A stretch of 64,000 nt of DNA. Origin: a virus. The notes under the pieces were generated by a model that worked only from the letters and a program-made list of their open reading frames with translations, was not told where the DNA came from and ran no database searches. The stretch's first letter is position 1. The number at the start of each line of letters is the position of its first letter. The translations under genes were made by a program, and so were the position numbers. This document shows, in pieces, positions 9,614 to 17,589 of the stretch. Location of the stretch: IMG/VR virus record IMGVR_UViG_3300038468_000170, positions 32,020 through 96,019 of that record, one strand, 5' to 3'.

Positions 9614-10494
9614 TGCAAAAAATAGCCGTAGTCTCCGGAGGTAGCCCCGACTACTTGGTCGACATCGTTGCAGACGGATTGATTCGACTCTTAGGGCGAG
9701 ACAAGGTCCATCTTCGGTTCAATCAGTTCGCACCTTGGCCGGGGTTCGCGCAAACACTACACGGATTTGAATCCGATGCATCTACTATCGACGAATGCGG
9801 AGTTCTGATCGCATCCGTTCGAAGTGATCTAGACGCACTGCTCAAATCACGAGCCGGCAAACTAGTAGCAGTAATCGACGGCGAAGACGACGCGCACCTG
9901 CGATCAAAATGGATCGAATTTTCTGATCTGTACTTCAAGCGTGAATGCCTGAGAGGGGAATCACTCCCGCCCAAAGTGAGATCTCTATCGTTCGCGGCCG
10001 TCCCCGAAGAAATAGAAAGAGCGAAGGACCGTGATGTTGAGGTCTTCTTCGCCTCGGGAGACAGTCACGAAGATCGAAAGACAGTGCGTCGAATTCTTTC
10101 GCAAGAAAAAATGTGGAACACCAGCGTCGGCCATCTTTACGAATACACGCACGAGGCATACATGACGATGCTAGGTCGTTCTCGTATCGGGGTGAACGTA
10201 AGAGGCGCTGGTTGGGACACGTACCGATATTGGGAAATCGCATGGTCCGGTGCGCTCTTGCTGTCGCAACGGTTGGGCATACAGATCGACGATGATTTCG
10301 TACCGAACGTGGAAGCGGTCTACTTCAACGGCGCTGAAGACTGTGTACGGATCGCAAAGACACTTCTCACGGATGAGGCACGTCGTACGGACATTGCTGC
10401 GCGCGGGCTAGAAGCAGTAAGAACGCGGCACTTGTCAACCCATCGCGCCACGAAAGTTCTAGACATGCTGTCATCGGTCCGATCCGGCACGTAA
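9610..10494 (+). CDS. CgeB-like glycosyltransferase (GT-B, GT1 C-terminal domain)
   Basis: 294 residues from the ATGATG that overlaps the previous stop. The C-terminal half has the pattern of CgeB/YkvP spore-surface glycosyltransferases: a YTHEAYMTMLGRSRIGVNVRG stretch, YRYWEIAWSGALLL, and a final helix with TRHLSTHRA. The N-terminal half has alternating strands and helices consistent with a GT-B acceptor domain. In Bacillus, CgeB is linked to spore-surface glycosylation, which fits a virion-fibre glycosylation role here. It is the last gene of the glycan operon. Confidence 0.75.
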   Translation: MMQKIAVVSGGSPDYLVDIVADGLIRLLGRDKVHLRFNQFAPWPGFAQTLHGFESDASTIDECGVLIASVRSDLDALLKSRAGKLVAVIDGEDDAHLRSKWIEFSDLYFKRECLRGESLPPKVRSLSFAAVPEEIERAKDRDVEVFFASGDSHEDRKTVRRILSQEKMWNTSVGHLYEYTHEAYMTMLGRSRIGVNVRGAGWDTYRYWEIAWSGALLLSQRLGIQIDDDFVPNVEAVYFNGAEDCVRIAKTLLTDEARRTDIAARGLEAVRTRHLSTHRATKVLDMLSSVRSGT

Positions 10495-10528
10495 ATAACC
10501 AGTGTTTTCGGGGGGTATCAACTTCGAG

Positions 10529-10534
10529 TAGAAT
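10529..10534 (+). promoter_or_regulatory. TAGAAT box, candidate -10 element
   Basis: TAGAAT lies 9 bases upstream of the ATG at 10544, in the 49-bp gap between the glycan operon and the next operon. I see no convincing -35. Similar TAnnnT boxes stand at the same distance before the genes at 13603, 17590, 21270 and 51487. Confidence 0.35.
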
Positions 10535-10543
10535 GGGAGCGCG

Positions 10544-11509
10544 ATGCCGCCCCAAACCCCTCCCTGGAAAGCCGTTGCGGTCGGCGGCCTCGTTCTCGGG
10601 GGCCTTGGCGCCCTCATGCTCCTCGGACGTCGCTCCGAGGCGGCTCCGGCGACGCCTAAGCGCGTGGCGCTCATCGGCGACTCGTACGCGGTCGGACTCG
10701 GTCCGGAGCTGGCGAAACTGCTTGCTGGATTTCAGTGCCAGGGGGACGGGTTCACATGCACCGGGGCAAGCTGCGAGGGGCACGCTGGAACGAACACCGC
10801 GCAATGGTCCACGCACGCGAAGGAGTGCGGCCATTGCGGCGACTGGCTCACCGCGTTCAAGCCCGACGTCGTGCTCGTCTCCCTCGGCGTGAACGACGGC
10901 AGCGCTCCGAATCCGGCGAACTACCAGAGCATCGTGAGCGCTCTTCACGGGATCGGGGCGCGCGTGATCTGGATCGAGCCTCCGGCGGGAGTAAAGACGC
11001 CCTCACGCGCCATCATCCGGTCGCTGGGGGTGCCGACCGTGCCAGGTACAGCAACGCCGCTTGCGTCGGACGGTTTGCATCCTACGAGCTACCAGATGTG
11101 GGCGCGAGAGGTTGCACAAGCGCTTACGCAGGCGCCGAACAACGAATCCTCAAACGTGGCAAGCCTCGTCGGGCCTAACTATCCGGTGAAGTACAATGCC
11201 CAAGCGCTTCAAGTAGCCGCAGCACCAGATCCAAAGAATCCCGTTATGTTGTGTAGCTACGCCGCATTCGCGCAACTAGAGTCGCCTGATCTTGCAACGG
11301 GATGGGTAAATCTCTGGTCGCTCAAAGCCAAGTATGAGACCGCACCCGAAGCGCTCTACCGGATGATCGGAAGGCAACGGATCGTACGACTCGTGAAACG
11401 GTACTTCGATCCGAAAACATTCGCCGAACTACCGCCTGACATTCTCTACGAGAGCGATCAGAAGTTTCCGATCCCGACAGCCCCGGATCGAGGAGTGCCT
11501 TGCGGATGA
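10544..11509 (+). CDS. Membrane-anchored SGNH/GDSL-type hydrolase
   Basis: 321 residues. Residues ~9-28 form a hydrophobic anchor followed by Arg-Arg. An SGNH hydrolase domain covers ~38-195, with block I GDSY (Ser47), GVND (Asn117) and DGLHP (Asp176, His179), so the catalytic set is complete. Such enzymes remove acyl or acetyl groups from polysaccharides, peptidoglycan or lipids. The C-terminal ~120 residues match nothing I know. An SGNH enzyme in a virion block could de-acetylate host surface glycan during entry. The last codons overlap the next ATG. Confidence 0.75.
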   Translation: MPPQTPPWKAVAVGGLVLGGLGALMLLGRRSEAAPATPKRVALIGDSYAVGLGPELAKLLAGFQCQGDGFTCTGASCEGHAGTNTAQWSTHAKECGHCGDWLTAFKPDVVLVSLGVNDGSAPNPANYQSIVSALHGIGARVIWIEPPAGVKTPSRAIIRSLGVPTVPGTATPLASDGLHPTSYQMWAREVAQALTQAPNNESSNVASLVGPNYPVKYNAQALQVAAAPDPKNPVMLCSYAAFAQLESPDLATGWVNLWSLKAKYETAPEALYRMIGRQRIVRLVKRYFDPKTFAELPPDILYESDQKFPIPTAPDRGVPCG

Positions 11510-12045
11510 AAACTTGCTGGATCCCCATCAATCCGGACACGTCCGGAAACTATCTCGCGACGCCGGGCAACCACTACGCCGTACTCCTCAGCGTCGACTC
11601 ACGCGCGTCAATGAAAGACGTGACCGACGAGCTCAACAAGAACGAGCTCTCGGTCATCTACGGATGGCAGAGCGGACAGCAAACCCGAAAACGGTTCGCC
11701 ATCGACCGGTGGCTGGAGATGCTTCCCCCACCGGCCGACGGAACGGTTTGGATGTACTTCGAGCTCGCCTACACAGGGTCGACGCCGAAGACGCTCGCGC
11801 GACACGTCGAGAAGTGCGTGCTGTTCATCTGCGGCAGCGTGGACATCACCTACGCCTTCGAAGCGCAGCAAAAACCGGACGACTACGCGCCGTGCAGCCC
11901 CGGGGAATCAGGCGGAGCATCGATTCCGCCTCCGTGTCCGCAGTGCCCTCGTCCAAACACAATGAAACCGTTCCTGGTTGGCGCCGGAATCGGCGGATCG
12001 GCAACGCTTGCCGCCTTCTGGCTGTGGAAGGTGTTTCATGGCTGA
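11506..12045 (+). CDS. Hypothetical protein with C-terminal transmembrane segment
   Basis: 179 residues from the ATG overlapping the previous stop (ATGA). A TTG two codons upstream is the weaker choice. Residues ~1-125 look globular. A Pro/Cys-rich linker (PPPCPQCPRP) precedes a C-terminal hydrophobic segment (residues ~155-176). No family is recognised. It is one of six membrane-anchored products in this block. The next gene starts inside its last codons. Confidence 0.7.
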   Translation: MKTCWIPINPDTSGNYLATPGNHYAVLLSVDSRASMKDVTDELNKNELSVIYGWQSGQQTRKRFAIDRWLEMLPPPADGTVWMYFELAYTGSTPKTLARHVEKCVLFICGSVDITYAFEAQQKPDDYAPCSPGESGGASIPPPCPQCPRPNTMKPFLVGAGIGGSATLAAFWLWKVFHG

Positions 12046-12310
12046 GACGATCCAACGTAACGGCCGTCAAGTGCCAGGTTTCGCACTCGGCGACGACGAT
12101 CCTGAACACTTCCGCGTGCTGATAGGCAAAGTCCTCGAGAAGGTCGAGAGCTTCTCTCATGGTCTGACGCATCGCGAGCTGGCCATCCTGCGGCTCGGGC
12201 TCATGGCGAGCCACATGGAAGAAAGCATCGCGCAAGGCGACTGGAAAAGAGCGGACGCGCACGCGGACAACGTCGCGCAGCTATTGCGACAGCTCGAGGC
12301 GACACGCTGA
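12038..12310 (+). CDS. Small hypothetical protein with GFALGDDD tag
   Basis: 90 residues, with an ATG 8 bases before the end of the preceding gene. The N-terminal RQVPGFALGDDDP resembles RPVLGFSLGADDS in the next gene. The remainder is helical and rich in Glu, His and Leu, with no transmembrane segment. No family is recognised. The shared tag suggests that both products dock to the same partner, which is an inference. Confidence 0.65.
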   Translation: MAETIQRNGRQVPGFALGDDDPEHFRVLIGKVLEKVESFSHGLTHRELAILRLGLMASHMEESIAQGDWKRADAHADNVAQLLRQLEATR

Positions 12311-12326
12311 TCAAGGAGCACTTACG

Positions 12327-12533
12327 ATGGAGAGAATCTATCTACATGCGCGTCCGGTGCTCGGTTTCTCGCTTGGAGCAGATGATTCAAGTCCGATGGA
12401 TCTGGTGCGTTGCTCCGACGGCAGCGTTCATCGCGCCGGGCAATGCCCGATGAGTACCGGCGCGAAAGTCGCGATCGGCGGCGGAATTGTCGCCGCAACA
12501 AGTCTGGTGATCTGGTTGGTGTCTCGTGGCTGA
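12327..12533 (+). CDS. Small single-span membrane protein with GFSLGADD tag
   Basis: 68 residues with RBS AAGGAG 10 bases upstream. The N-terminal half carries the GFSLGADD tag and two cysteines (VRCSDG and AGQCPM). Residues ~47-66 are a glycine-rich transmembrane helix ending in Arg. The gene overlaps the tail lysozyme start by 8 bases. This close pairing with a lysozyme would fit a holin-like or entry-pore role, but no holin family signature is visible. Confidence 0.6.
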   Translation: MERIYLHARPVLGFSLGADDSSPMDLVRCSDGSVHRAGQCPMSTGAKVAIGGGIVAATSLVIWLVSRG

Positions 12534-13140
12534 CCTAGGTGGTTCTTCGAACGCAGCCATTGCGTTCGATTTCCTCGTAAGCAAGGGACTCAGTTGCGAG
12601 CAAGCGGCTGCGGTCGTCGGAAACCTGCAAGTAGAATCCTATCTCAATCCCAAAAACGACGTCCCGGATCCAAAGAAAAACGATCCTTCGGCACGCGGAC
12701 GAGGGATCGCATCTTGGGATCCAACCCGTTGGCAAAACTTGCTTACGTTCGCGGCCGGGAGAGATCCGCTCTCGCTTGGAGTGCAGCTCGAGTTTTTGTG
12801 GCACGAGCTCCCTTCCAACGGACTGGCGCAGCTTGCCTCAACAACTCGCCTGGAAGATGCGGTAGTAGTCTTTCAAAATCTCTTCGAACGCCCGCGCGTG
12901 GCGCACACCGACAAACGCATCGCGGCAGCACAAGCCGCGCTCTATTACTGCCAGACCATCATCGTACCGAAAAAGAGCACCTCGATCTGGGTCGCAGCAG
13001 GCGCACTCGCTCTCGGCGCTCTCGCCGCAATCGGGATCTACAAGGCGAAGAAACGGCCTCCTGCCTACGAAATCGAGCGGTTCGATCGCTATCCTCCACC
13101 AGACCGATGGGAACCCGAACCGGATCGGTGGGAACCGTGA
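12526..13140 (+). CDS. Membrane-anchored phage tail lysozyme
   Basis: 204 residues from a GTG that overlaps the previous stop. Residues ~8-130 match the phage tail lysozyme family: FLVSKGLSCEQAAAVVGNL, then QVES with the likely catalytic Glu37, GIASWDPTRW, and a VQLEFLWHEL helix. Residues ~153-172 form a transmembrane helix, and the tail is Pro/Arg/Trp-rich (PPDRWEPEPDRWEP). The enzyme would cleave peptidoglycan during virion entry. A C-terminal anchor is unusual for this family and suggests it is held in a membrane or packed hydrophobically in the tail. Confidence 0.8.
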   Translation: MADLGGSSNAAIAFDFLVSKGLSCEQAAAVVGNLQVESYLNPKNDVPDPKKNDPSARGRGIASWDPTRWQNLLTFAAGRDPLSLGVQLEFLWHELPSNGLAQLASTTRLEDAVVVFQNLFERPRVAHTDKRIAAAQAALYYCQTIIVPKKSTSIWVAAGALALGALAAIGIYKAKKRPPAYEIERFDRYPPPDRWEPEPDRWEP

Positions 13141-13538
13141 ATCCGTTACTACGCGCCGCCGCGATCGGCGCCGGGGTCGTTGGAGTGTTCGGGGTGCTCC
13201 TCCTCTTCGAGAAGAAGGCCAAGGCTGCGCCGCTCTTGCCGCAACAACCTTCGCCAACGACTTATGGCGAAACGACGCGCGTTTCATTGCCGGTTCCGGA
13301 TGGTTGGCGCCGGGCGACGAACACCGACCTTCAGAGCGCGTCCGATCTCGCCTCACATGCGGTTGCTTTACGCAACACACCAGGCTTCACATCGATGCCG
13401 TACGGCACACTGAGCCCGTTCGTCGCGAGCGACGGCAAAACGTACGCAACGTGGGTCGAGCAACACTATCACGAACCCGGCGGACCGATGAAACCGTGGG
13501 GGCTACATCACGGCGTCACGTTGCTGGCTAAGGTTTGA
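13137..13538 (+). CDS. Hypothetical protein with N-terminal anchor
   Basis: 133 residues from the GTG that overlaps the preceding stop (GTGA). Residues ~5-25 form a Gly/Val/Leu transmembrane segment followed by Lys-Lys and an AAPLLP segment. The same plan occurs in the SGNH hydrolase at 10544 (hydrophobic segment, Arg-Arg, AAPATP). The remaining ~95 residues are polar and rich in Thr, Trp, Tyr and His. No family is recognised. Confidence 0.65.
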   Translation: MNPLLRAAAIGAGVVGVFGVLLLFEKKAKAAPLLPQQPSPTTYGETTRVSLPVPDGWRRATNTDLQSASDLASHAVALRNTPGFTSMPYGTLSPFVASDGKTYATWVEQHYHEPGGPMKPWGLHHGVTLLAKV

Positions 13539-13588
13539 GATTCCGATAGGTTAGGAAACAGATCTAGCGCCCCGTGTGACAGGGCTGA

Positions 13589-13594
13589 TAGTCT
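13589..13594 (+). promoter_or_regulatory. TAGTCT box, candidate -10 element
   Basis: TAGTCT lies 8 bases upstream of the ATG at 13603, in the only gap (64 bp) of this stretch. No clear -35 is visible. Confidence 0.3.
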
Positions 13595-13602
13595 TTCCCT
13601 CG

Positions 13603-14217
13603 ATGTCCAGAATCGCCGGTACGAGAAAAGGTGAAACATATCCGGACCGTTCACCCGGTGCGGGCGGGTTCGGCGGACTCCTACAACTCGGATCTGACGC
13701 ACCCACGGAAGACGTGGCCTACTCTTCGTCGGGTCCGCTCACGATGGTGCGAGACAATTCGGGACCACCCGCGAACGAAATCTCGATCCCGATGCGGAAC
13801 TTCAAGTCTGGGAACCTGCTCGTCGTGATGTGGGCCGTCTACGCACAAGAAGATCCGGACTCGCCGGGCGCCATCACCATATTCAACGTTCAGCCGTTCC
13901 TCGACGAAACCCCTTCTGGCGGTGGTTTACAAACGATTTCGGGCGCAGACCTCACGAGCCCGGTGCAACTCATCCCCGACATCTCGCAATTCGGCAGAAG
14001 CGCAATCGTGTCGGTTCGCGTCTCGGGATTTCCGAACTTCAACGTCCGGTTCAACATAGAAAACACGTCTGGAACGAACATCATCGTTCCTTCAGCGCTG
14101 GGCGTTCTCGACGTCGAACACGGAACGACACCCGGCAATACCCACTTCGTCGCATTCGAAATCGACGCCTCGATCGTCTCGCAGTTCTCGCCGAATATTC
14201 TCGTCGACGTTCCTTGA
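13603..14217 (+). CDS. Virion fibre-like protein with RIAGTRKGETYP tag
   Basis: 204 residues. I start it at the ATG at 13603 rather than the GTG at 13576, because the product then begins MSRIAGTRKGETYP, parallel to MRIAGTRRGETYP of the next gene. After the tag comes a Gly-rich hinge, GLLQLGSD, and a ~160-residue beta-rich region with Thr, Val and Asn-rich strands. It has no catalytic motifs. It resembles a short fibre or decoration protein, and its tag also matches the collagen-like protein at 450. Confidence 0.7.
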   Translation: MSRIAGTRKGETYPDRSPGAGGFGGLLQLGSDAPTEDVAYSSSGPLTMVRDNSGPPANEISIPMRNFKSGNLLVVMWAVYAQEDPDSPGAITIFNVQPFLDETPSGGGLQTISGADLTSPVQLIPDISQFGRSAIVSVRVSGFPNFNVRFNIENTSGTNIIVPSALGVLDVEHGTTPGNTHFVAFEIDASIVSQFSPNILVDVP

Positions 14218-14227
14218 AGGAGATCCC

Positions 14228-14782
14228 ATGCGCATCGCGGGCACCAGAAGAGGCGAAACGTATCCAAAGCCGCCTCAGTCCGGGAATGCTCAAGGACTTT
14301 TGGAAGTGCGATCGGATGCGGTTCAAATCACTCATTTTACAGGAAATACAGATACGGCCGTCTTCGTTACTCGAAACGCGGGCGGTGACCCTCTCGAAGT
14401 CGTCTTTTCAAATTGGGCTACCGGCGACGTGCTCGAGGTTCAATACAACTTCATTCAAGACGGAGACGAAATATTCGATTCTGTGAACGTGTCAGTGTGC
14501 GCTGTCGTTTCGATAGATGGCGGTGCAACATGGAAACACCTTTCGCCAAGCGGCATACGAAACTTCTCCGATCAAGGTCCGTGCGCGGTAACGGTTTCGG
14601 CTGTTCTCAACGCTGCTCCTCGGGTGCGTTTATGGATCCAGCCCATCATTCCGGTACAAATTCGAGGAGTTGGTGAGCCCGCAACCAACGATAAAGCTGT
14701 CTACCTGCAATGCGCTCGCTATTCGGGCTCGATCTTTCCAGATGGAGCTTCCGGACAGCTTACCGAACAAGTAAGCCCATGA
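14228..14782 (+). CDS. Virion fibre-like protein with RIAGTRRGETYP tag (paralogue of previous)
   Basis: 184 residues with the RBS AAGGAG 6 bases upstream. The first ~30 residues closely follow the preceding gene (tag, Pro-rich hinge, GLLEVRSD), while the rest is diverged and beta-rich. The pair looks like duplicated fibre subunits that kept only the attachment end. The stop overlaps the phosphatase start (ATGA at 14779). Confidence 0.7.
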   Translation: MRIAGTRRGETYPKPPQSGNAQGLLEVRSDAVQITHFTGNTDTAVFVTRNAGGDPLEVVFSNWATGDVLEVQYNFIQDGDEIFDSVNVSVCAVVSIDGGATWKHLSPSGIRNFSDQGPCAVTVSAVLNAAPRVRLWIQPIIPVQIRGVGEPATNDKAVYLQCARYSGSIFPDGASGQLTEQVSP

Positions 14783-15207
14783 AGGTCGGAGGATACACAT
14801 ATCTAACCAACGACGGATTGCTTGCACAAGGCAGTGTACCCCCGACGAACGTGTCACTTCCGTTCGACACGATCGTGCTCGCTGCACGAGAACATCAGTT
14901 TCGAATGCCCAAGTTCACAGGCGAAGTGATCTACGCGCCGCTCGACGACAGCGGCCCGCCACCGACCTTAGCCGAACGTGAGCTCATCAAACGGACCGCG
15001 AGCCGTGTCGCCCAACGAATCCGAGCCAAGCGGCGCGTCCTTGTGACGTGCCACCAGGGGCGCAACCGTTCTGGGGTCATCGCGGGGCTTGCGCTCGTAG
15101 AGCTCGGCCTGCCTGGCCCTCGAGCGGCAGAGCGAATCAAACGGATTCGGAACGGTCTCACCAACCGCTACTTCCATGAGATGGTGGTAGGAGGACGACG
15201 ACTATGA
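14779..15207 (+). CDS. Dual-specificity / tyrosine phosphatase-like protein
   Basis: 142 residues from the ATG overlapping the previous stop. The signature CHQGRNRSG (Cys91, Arg97) is the CX5R(S/T) loop of cysteine phosphatases. An Asp pair in APLDDSGPP (residues ~53-61) sits where the general acid is expected. The short length fits an atypical dual-specificity phosphatase. It is coupled on both sides to virion genes, so it may be a virion protein or act on a phosphorylated glycan or assembly factor. An upstream in-frame start at 14710 lies inside the fibre gene and is less likely. Confidence 0.75.
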   Translation: MKVGGYTYLTNDGLLAQGSVPPTNVSLPFDTIVLAAREHQFRMPKFTGEVIYAPLDDSGPPPTLAERELIKRTASRVAQRIRAKRRVLVTCHQGRNRSGVIAGLALVELGLPGPRAAERIKRIRNGLTNRYFHEMVVGGRRL

Positions 15208-17447
15208 CCCAAGCTCACGGAACGTTCCGATATCTCGAGCACATCTTCGGCGTCGGTGACGCGAGCTCGAACCTCATCGCTGCGGCGCTCAAGGCGAGCA
15301 TGCCGAAGCAAGATCTATCGACGCCTCCGCCTGGCGCAAAGGTCTGGCCGGCGGCCGACTGGCAGAGCGGCGCAGCTCAGAAAAAGGGCGCGAAGATCGG
15401 CGACTACATTGACTGGGGGCCGAATCACACCGTGCTCACCCCATTGCCAGGCGGCGGCTACGCGAACGTACCCACGCCTCGCTACGCGCTCATCACGCCG
15501 CATCAAGAAGGGATCTTCGACAAAGTAGGTAGCACCATCGAAGGGGTCGGCCGTGCAGTAGGAAACGCCGTGACTTCGGCCGGACAAGCCGCCGGACAAG
15601 CCGCTGGCACCGTTGCGAAGATCGCCGGTAGCGCCGCGCAGGAGACACAGAAGGCCCTCACGTCAGGCGCGAAGTTCGTCGCGAAAGCCGGCGGCGACGT
15701 CGGCAAGTTCGTTGCGGAACAAGCACAGAACTTCGCAAAGGACCCGATTGGACAGCTCACGAAGGTCGCGACGACCGGAGGTCTTAGTCTCGTCGGCGTG
15801 CATCCCGAAGAAATCCTGAACAAGGCTGGCATCCCCTCGCCCGATCAAATCCTGCAACACCTCGGCCTGCCGCCGACCTCGGCGATCGTCCACGAGGTCT
15901 ACACGGACGTCACACAGCCTCAGGTACTCCTGCAAAAGATCCCTGGGATCGGAAAGCTCGCGAAGTTCATTCCTGCGATGCCGGATCCCACGCAGATCGC
16001 CGGTAACCTCGTCAATTCCGCACTCTCGGGCGACATCCAGGCGGTCAAGACGCAAGCGCTCGAAGTCGGGCACCAGATCGCCGACGCTATCACGATGGTG
16101 CCGGGCGTCGGCAACGCCATCGGGGCGCCGCTCGCCGCAGCGATCGAGCTCATCGAGACCGGCAGCGCCCTCAAGGCAGCACTCGAACTCCTGCTCTCGC
16201 AAGTGCCCGGCATCCCGCCGCCGGTCCGCGACATCCTCCGCGCAACGCTCGATGGCATCGCCGACATCATCGAACAGGAGAAGGCCGTCACCGACGTCCT
16301 CATCGCTCAGTTCAAACAGGGCGTTCTCGATCAAGTGAAGAAAACGGGAGTCCCTGACGAGGTCTCCGGACTCGTCAACAACATACTCGACGGCGCCGTG
16401 CAGGTGATCCTCCACCACAAGCCGCTCGACCGCGCTGCACTCGATCTTGCCGAAACGGGGATCAAGAAAGCCGTGAGCAAGCTCGGCGCGACTCCCGAGG
16501 TGCAGCAAGCACAGAAAGCGCTCGCGGATCTGAAGAACGTCTACAAGGGAATCGACACTATCCACGCGCTCACGCAGGGGATCGTCCAGCTCGAGAAGCA
16601 GGACGCTCAGAAGAAAGACCCCGTCGTCCAGAAGAAGATTGCCGACATCAAAGCGGCCATCGAGGGGCAGAGGCTCCTTACGCAGGCCGCCGCCAAGCAA
16701 GCCAAAAGCAAGCCCCCTGCGTTGCGCTCTGCGGCGCCTTCGAAGGTGCCCCCGGCGCTGCGGTCTGCCGCACCTGCCCCGCCCGCCGTCCCGACGCTCC
16801 CTGTGCCCCCGCCGGCCCCTCAAGCGTCGACAGGGCCGACCTACGGCCCCTATCCTCCCATGAAGCCCGGCGTCCACGGGCTTGGCGCGAGCGACGCCTG
16901 GCGTTGGTTCGCGCTCTTCTCGAACGGGGCGCTCATCGCCGAACAGGGCCCCCTGTGGCTTTCCGACACCGACGCCGAACGCACCGCGGCAGATTGGCTG
17001 GAAGCGTCTCAAGGCAGGGGCTACATCGGCACCGTGTCGCGGTGGGACTGGGATGGCAAGAGCTGGCGGCAAGCGTCCGGTGCACTCAGCGCTCCGCCGC
17101 CGCACCCACACGGCGGTGGAGGCCATCACGGAGGAGGAGGCCACCATGGCGGTGGCGGACATGGCGGAGCCCGTGTCTTCCGCGGGGGCAGAGCGATCCC
17201 CGGATGGTGGGGGCCGTGGTGGGGCACCCCCTGGTCCCCCGAAGTCGTCACGACGACCGAGACCTGCCAGACCTGGGGCGACCCCATCGAGATGCCGCCC
17301 GCGATGCAGAGGGCGGCACGCGCGGCGCTCGGCGCCTCGAAAGGAAACCCGACGGCGGTACGAGGCCCGGACAACGTCCTCTACTTGTTCGCGTTCGAGG
17401 GCAACGACGTAACGGCGCGGCCCTGCGCGGCTGTAGCGACTTCCTGA
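15204..17447 (+). CDS. Large hypothetical virion-associated protein with His/Gly-rich segment
   Basis: 747 residues, ATG overlapping the preceding stop. Residues ~1-95 are soluble. Residues ~98-330 are rich in Ala, Gly, Val and Gln with long amphipathic or weakly hydrophobic helices. Residues ~330-500 are helical with Glu/Lys/Gln heptads. Then come a Pro/Ala linker, a conserved-looking block around WRWFALFSNGALIAEQGP (~565-615), a His/Gly-rich repeat (~635-655) and a Trp-rich patch (WWGPWWGTPW). The plan fits a protein that inserts into or crosses membranes during ejection, such as an internal virion or tape-like protein, but I recognise no domain. The 3' end overlaps a convergent small ORF at 17381-17569. 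Confidence 0.65.
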   Translation: MTQAHGTFRYLEHIFGVGDASSNLIAAALKASMPKQDLSTPPPGAKVWPAADWQSGAAQKKGAKIGDYIDWGPNHTVLTPLPGGGYANVPTPRYALITPHQEGIFDKVGSTIEGVGRAVGNAVTSAGQAAGQAAGTVAKIAGSAAQETQKALTSGAKFVAKAGGDVGKFVAEQAQNFAKDPIGQLTKVATTGGLSLVGVHPEEILNKAGIPSPDQILQHLGLPPTSAIVHEVYTDVTQPQVLLQKIPGIGKLAKFIPAMPDPTQIAGNLVNSALSGDIQAVKTQALEVGHQIADAITMVPGVGNAIGAPLAAAIELIETGSALKAALELLLSQVPGIPPPVRDILRATLDGIADIIEQEKAVTDVLIAQFKQGVLDQVKKTGVPDEVSGLVNNILDGAVQVILHHKPLDRAALDLAETGIKKAVSKLGATPEVQQAQKALADLKNVYKGIDTIHALTQGIVQLEKQDAQKKDPVVQKKIADIKAAIEGQRLLTQAAAKQAKSKPPALRSAAPSKVPPALRSAAPAPPAVPTLPVPPPAPQASTGPTYGPYPPMKPGVHGLGASDAWRWFALFSNGALIAEQGPLWLSDTDAERTAADWLEASQGRGYIGTVSRWDWDGKSWRQASGALSAPPPHPHGGGGHHGGGGHHGGGGHGGARVFRGGRAIPGWWGPWWGTPWSPEVVTTTETCQTWGDPIEMPPAMQRAARAALGASKGNPTAVRGPDNVLYLFAFEGNDVTARPCAAVATS

Positions 17448-17569
17448 CGAGGGCGCTCCATGGTGCGGAGCTCTACGGTGCAGCCGTCGCAATAGCCGCT
17501 GTAGGGGCGCGCGCTGTCGAAGTACCGCAACCGGTGGCAGCGCCGGCAGATCGATCGCCTTTTCGCCAT
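17381..17569 (-). CDS. Small zinc-ribbon-like protein, antisense overlap
   Basis: 62 residues. CRRC (near residue 8) and CDGC (near residue 27) are spaced like a zinc ribbon. A TAGGAT box stands 9 bases upstream of the ATG on the minus strand, interleaved with the TATCCT box of the divergent gene at 17590. The last ~67 bases run antisense to the 3' end of 15204-17447. There is no good RBS, so the call rests on the Cys pattern and the divergent arrangement. Confidence 0.4.
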   Translation of the reverse strand: MAKRRSICRRCHRLRYFDSARPYSGYCDGCTVELRTMERPRQEVATAAQGRAVTSLPSNANK

Positions 17570-17577
17570 CGGTCCGC

Positions 17578-17583
17578 TATCCT
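17578..17583 (+). promoter_or_regulatory. TATCCT box, candidate -10, divergent with TAGGAT
   Basis: TATCCT lies 6 bases before the ATG at 17590. On the opposite strand an overlapping TAGGAT precedes the small minus gene that starts at 17569, so this may be a compact divergent promoter. Confidence 0.3.
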
Positions 17584-17589
17584 ATCCCC

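Noticed and set aside
15663-17492. 609-codon open frame on the minus strand opposite the 747-residue gene
   Set aside because: Arg/Gly-rich product without family motifs. The plus frame has clear protein character and ATGA coupling. Long antisense frames are expected in GC-rich coding DNA.
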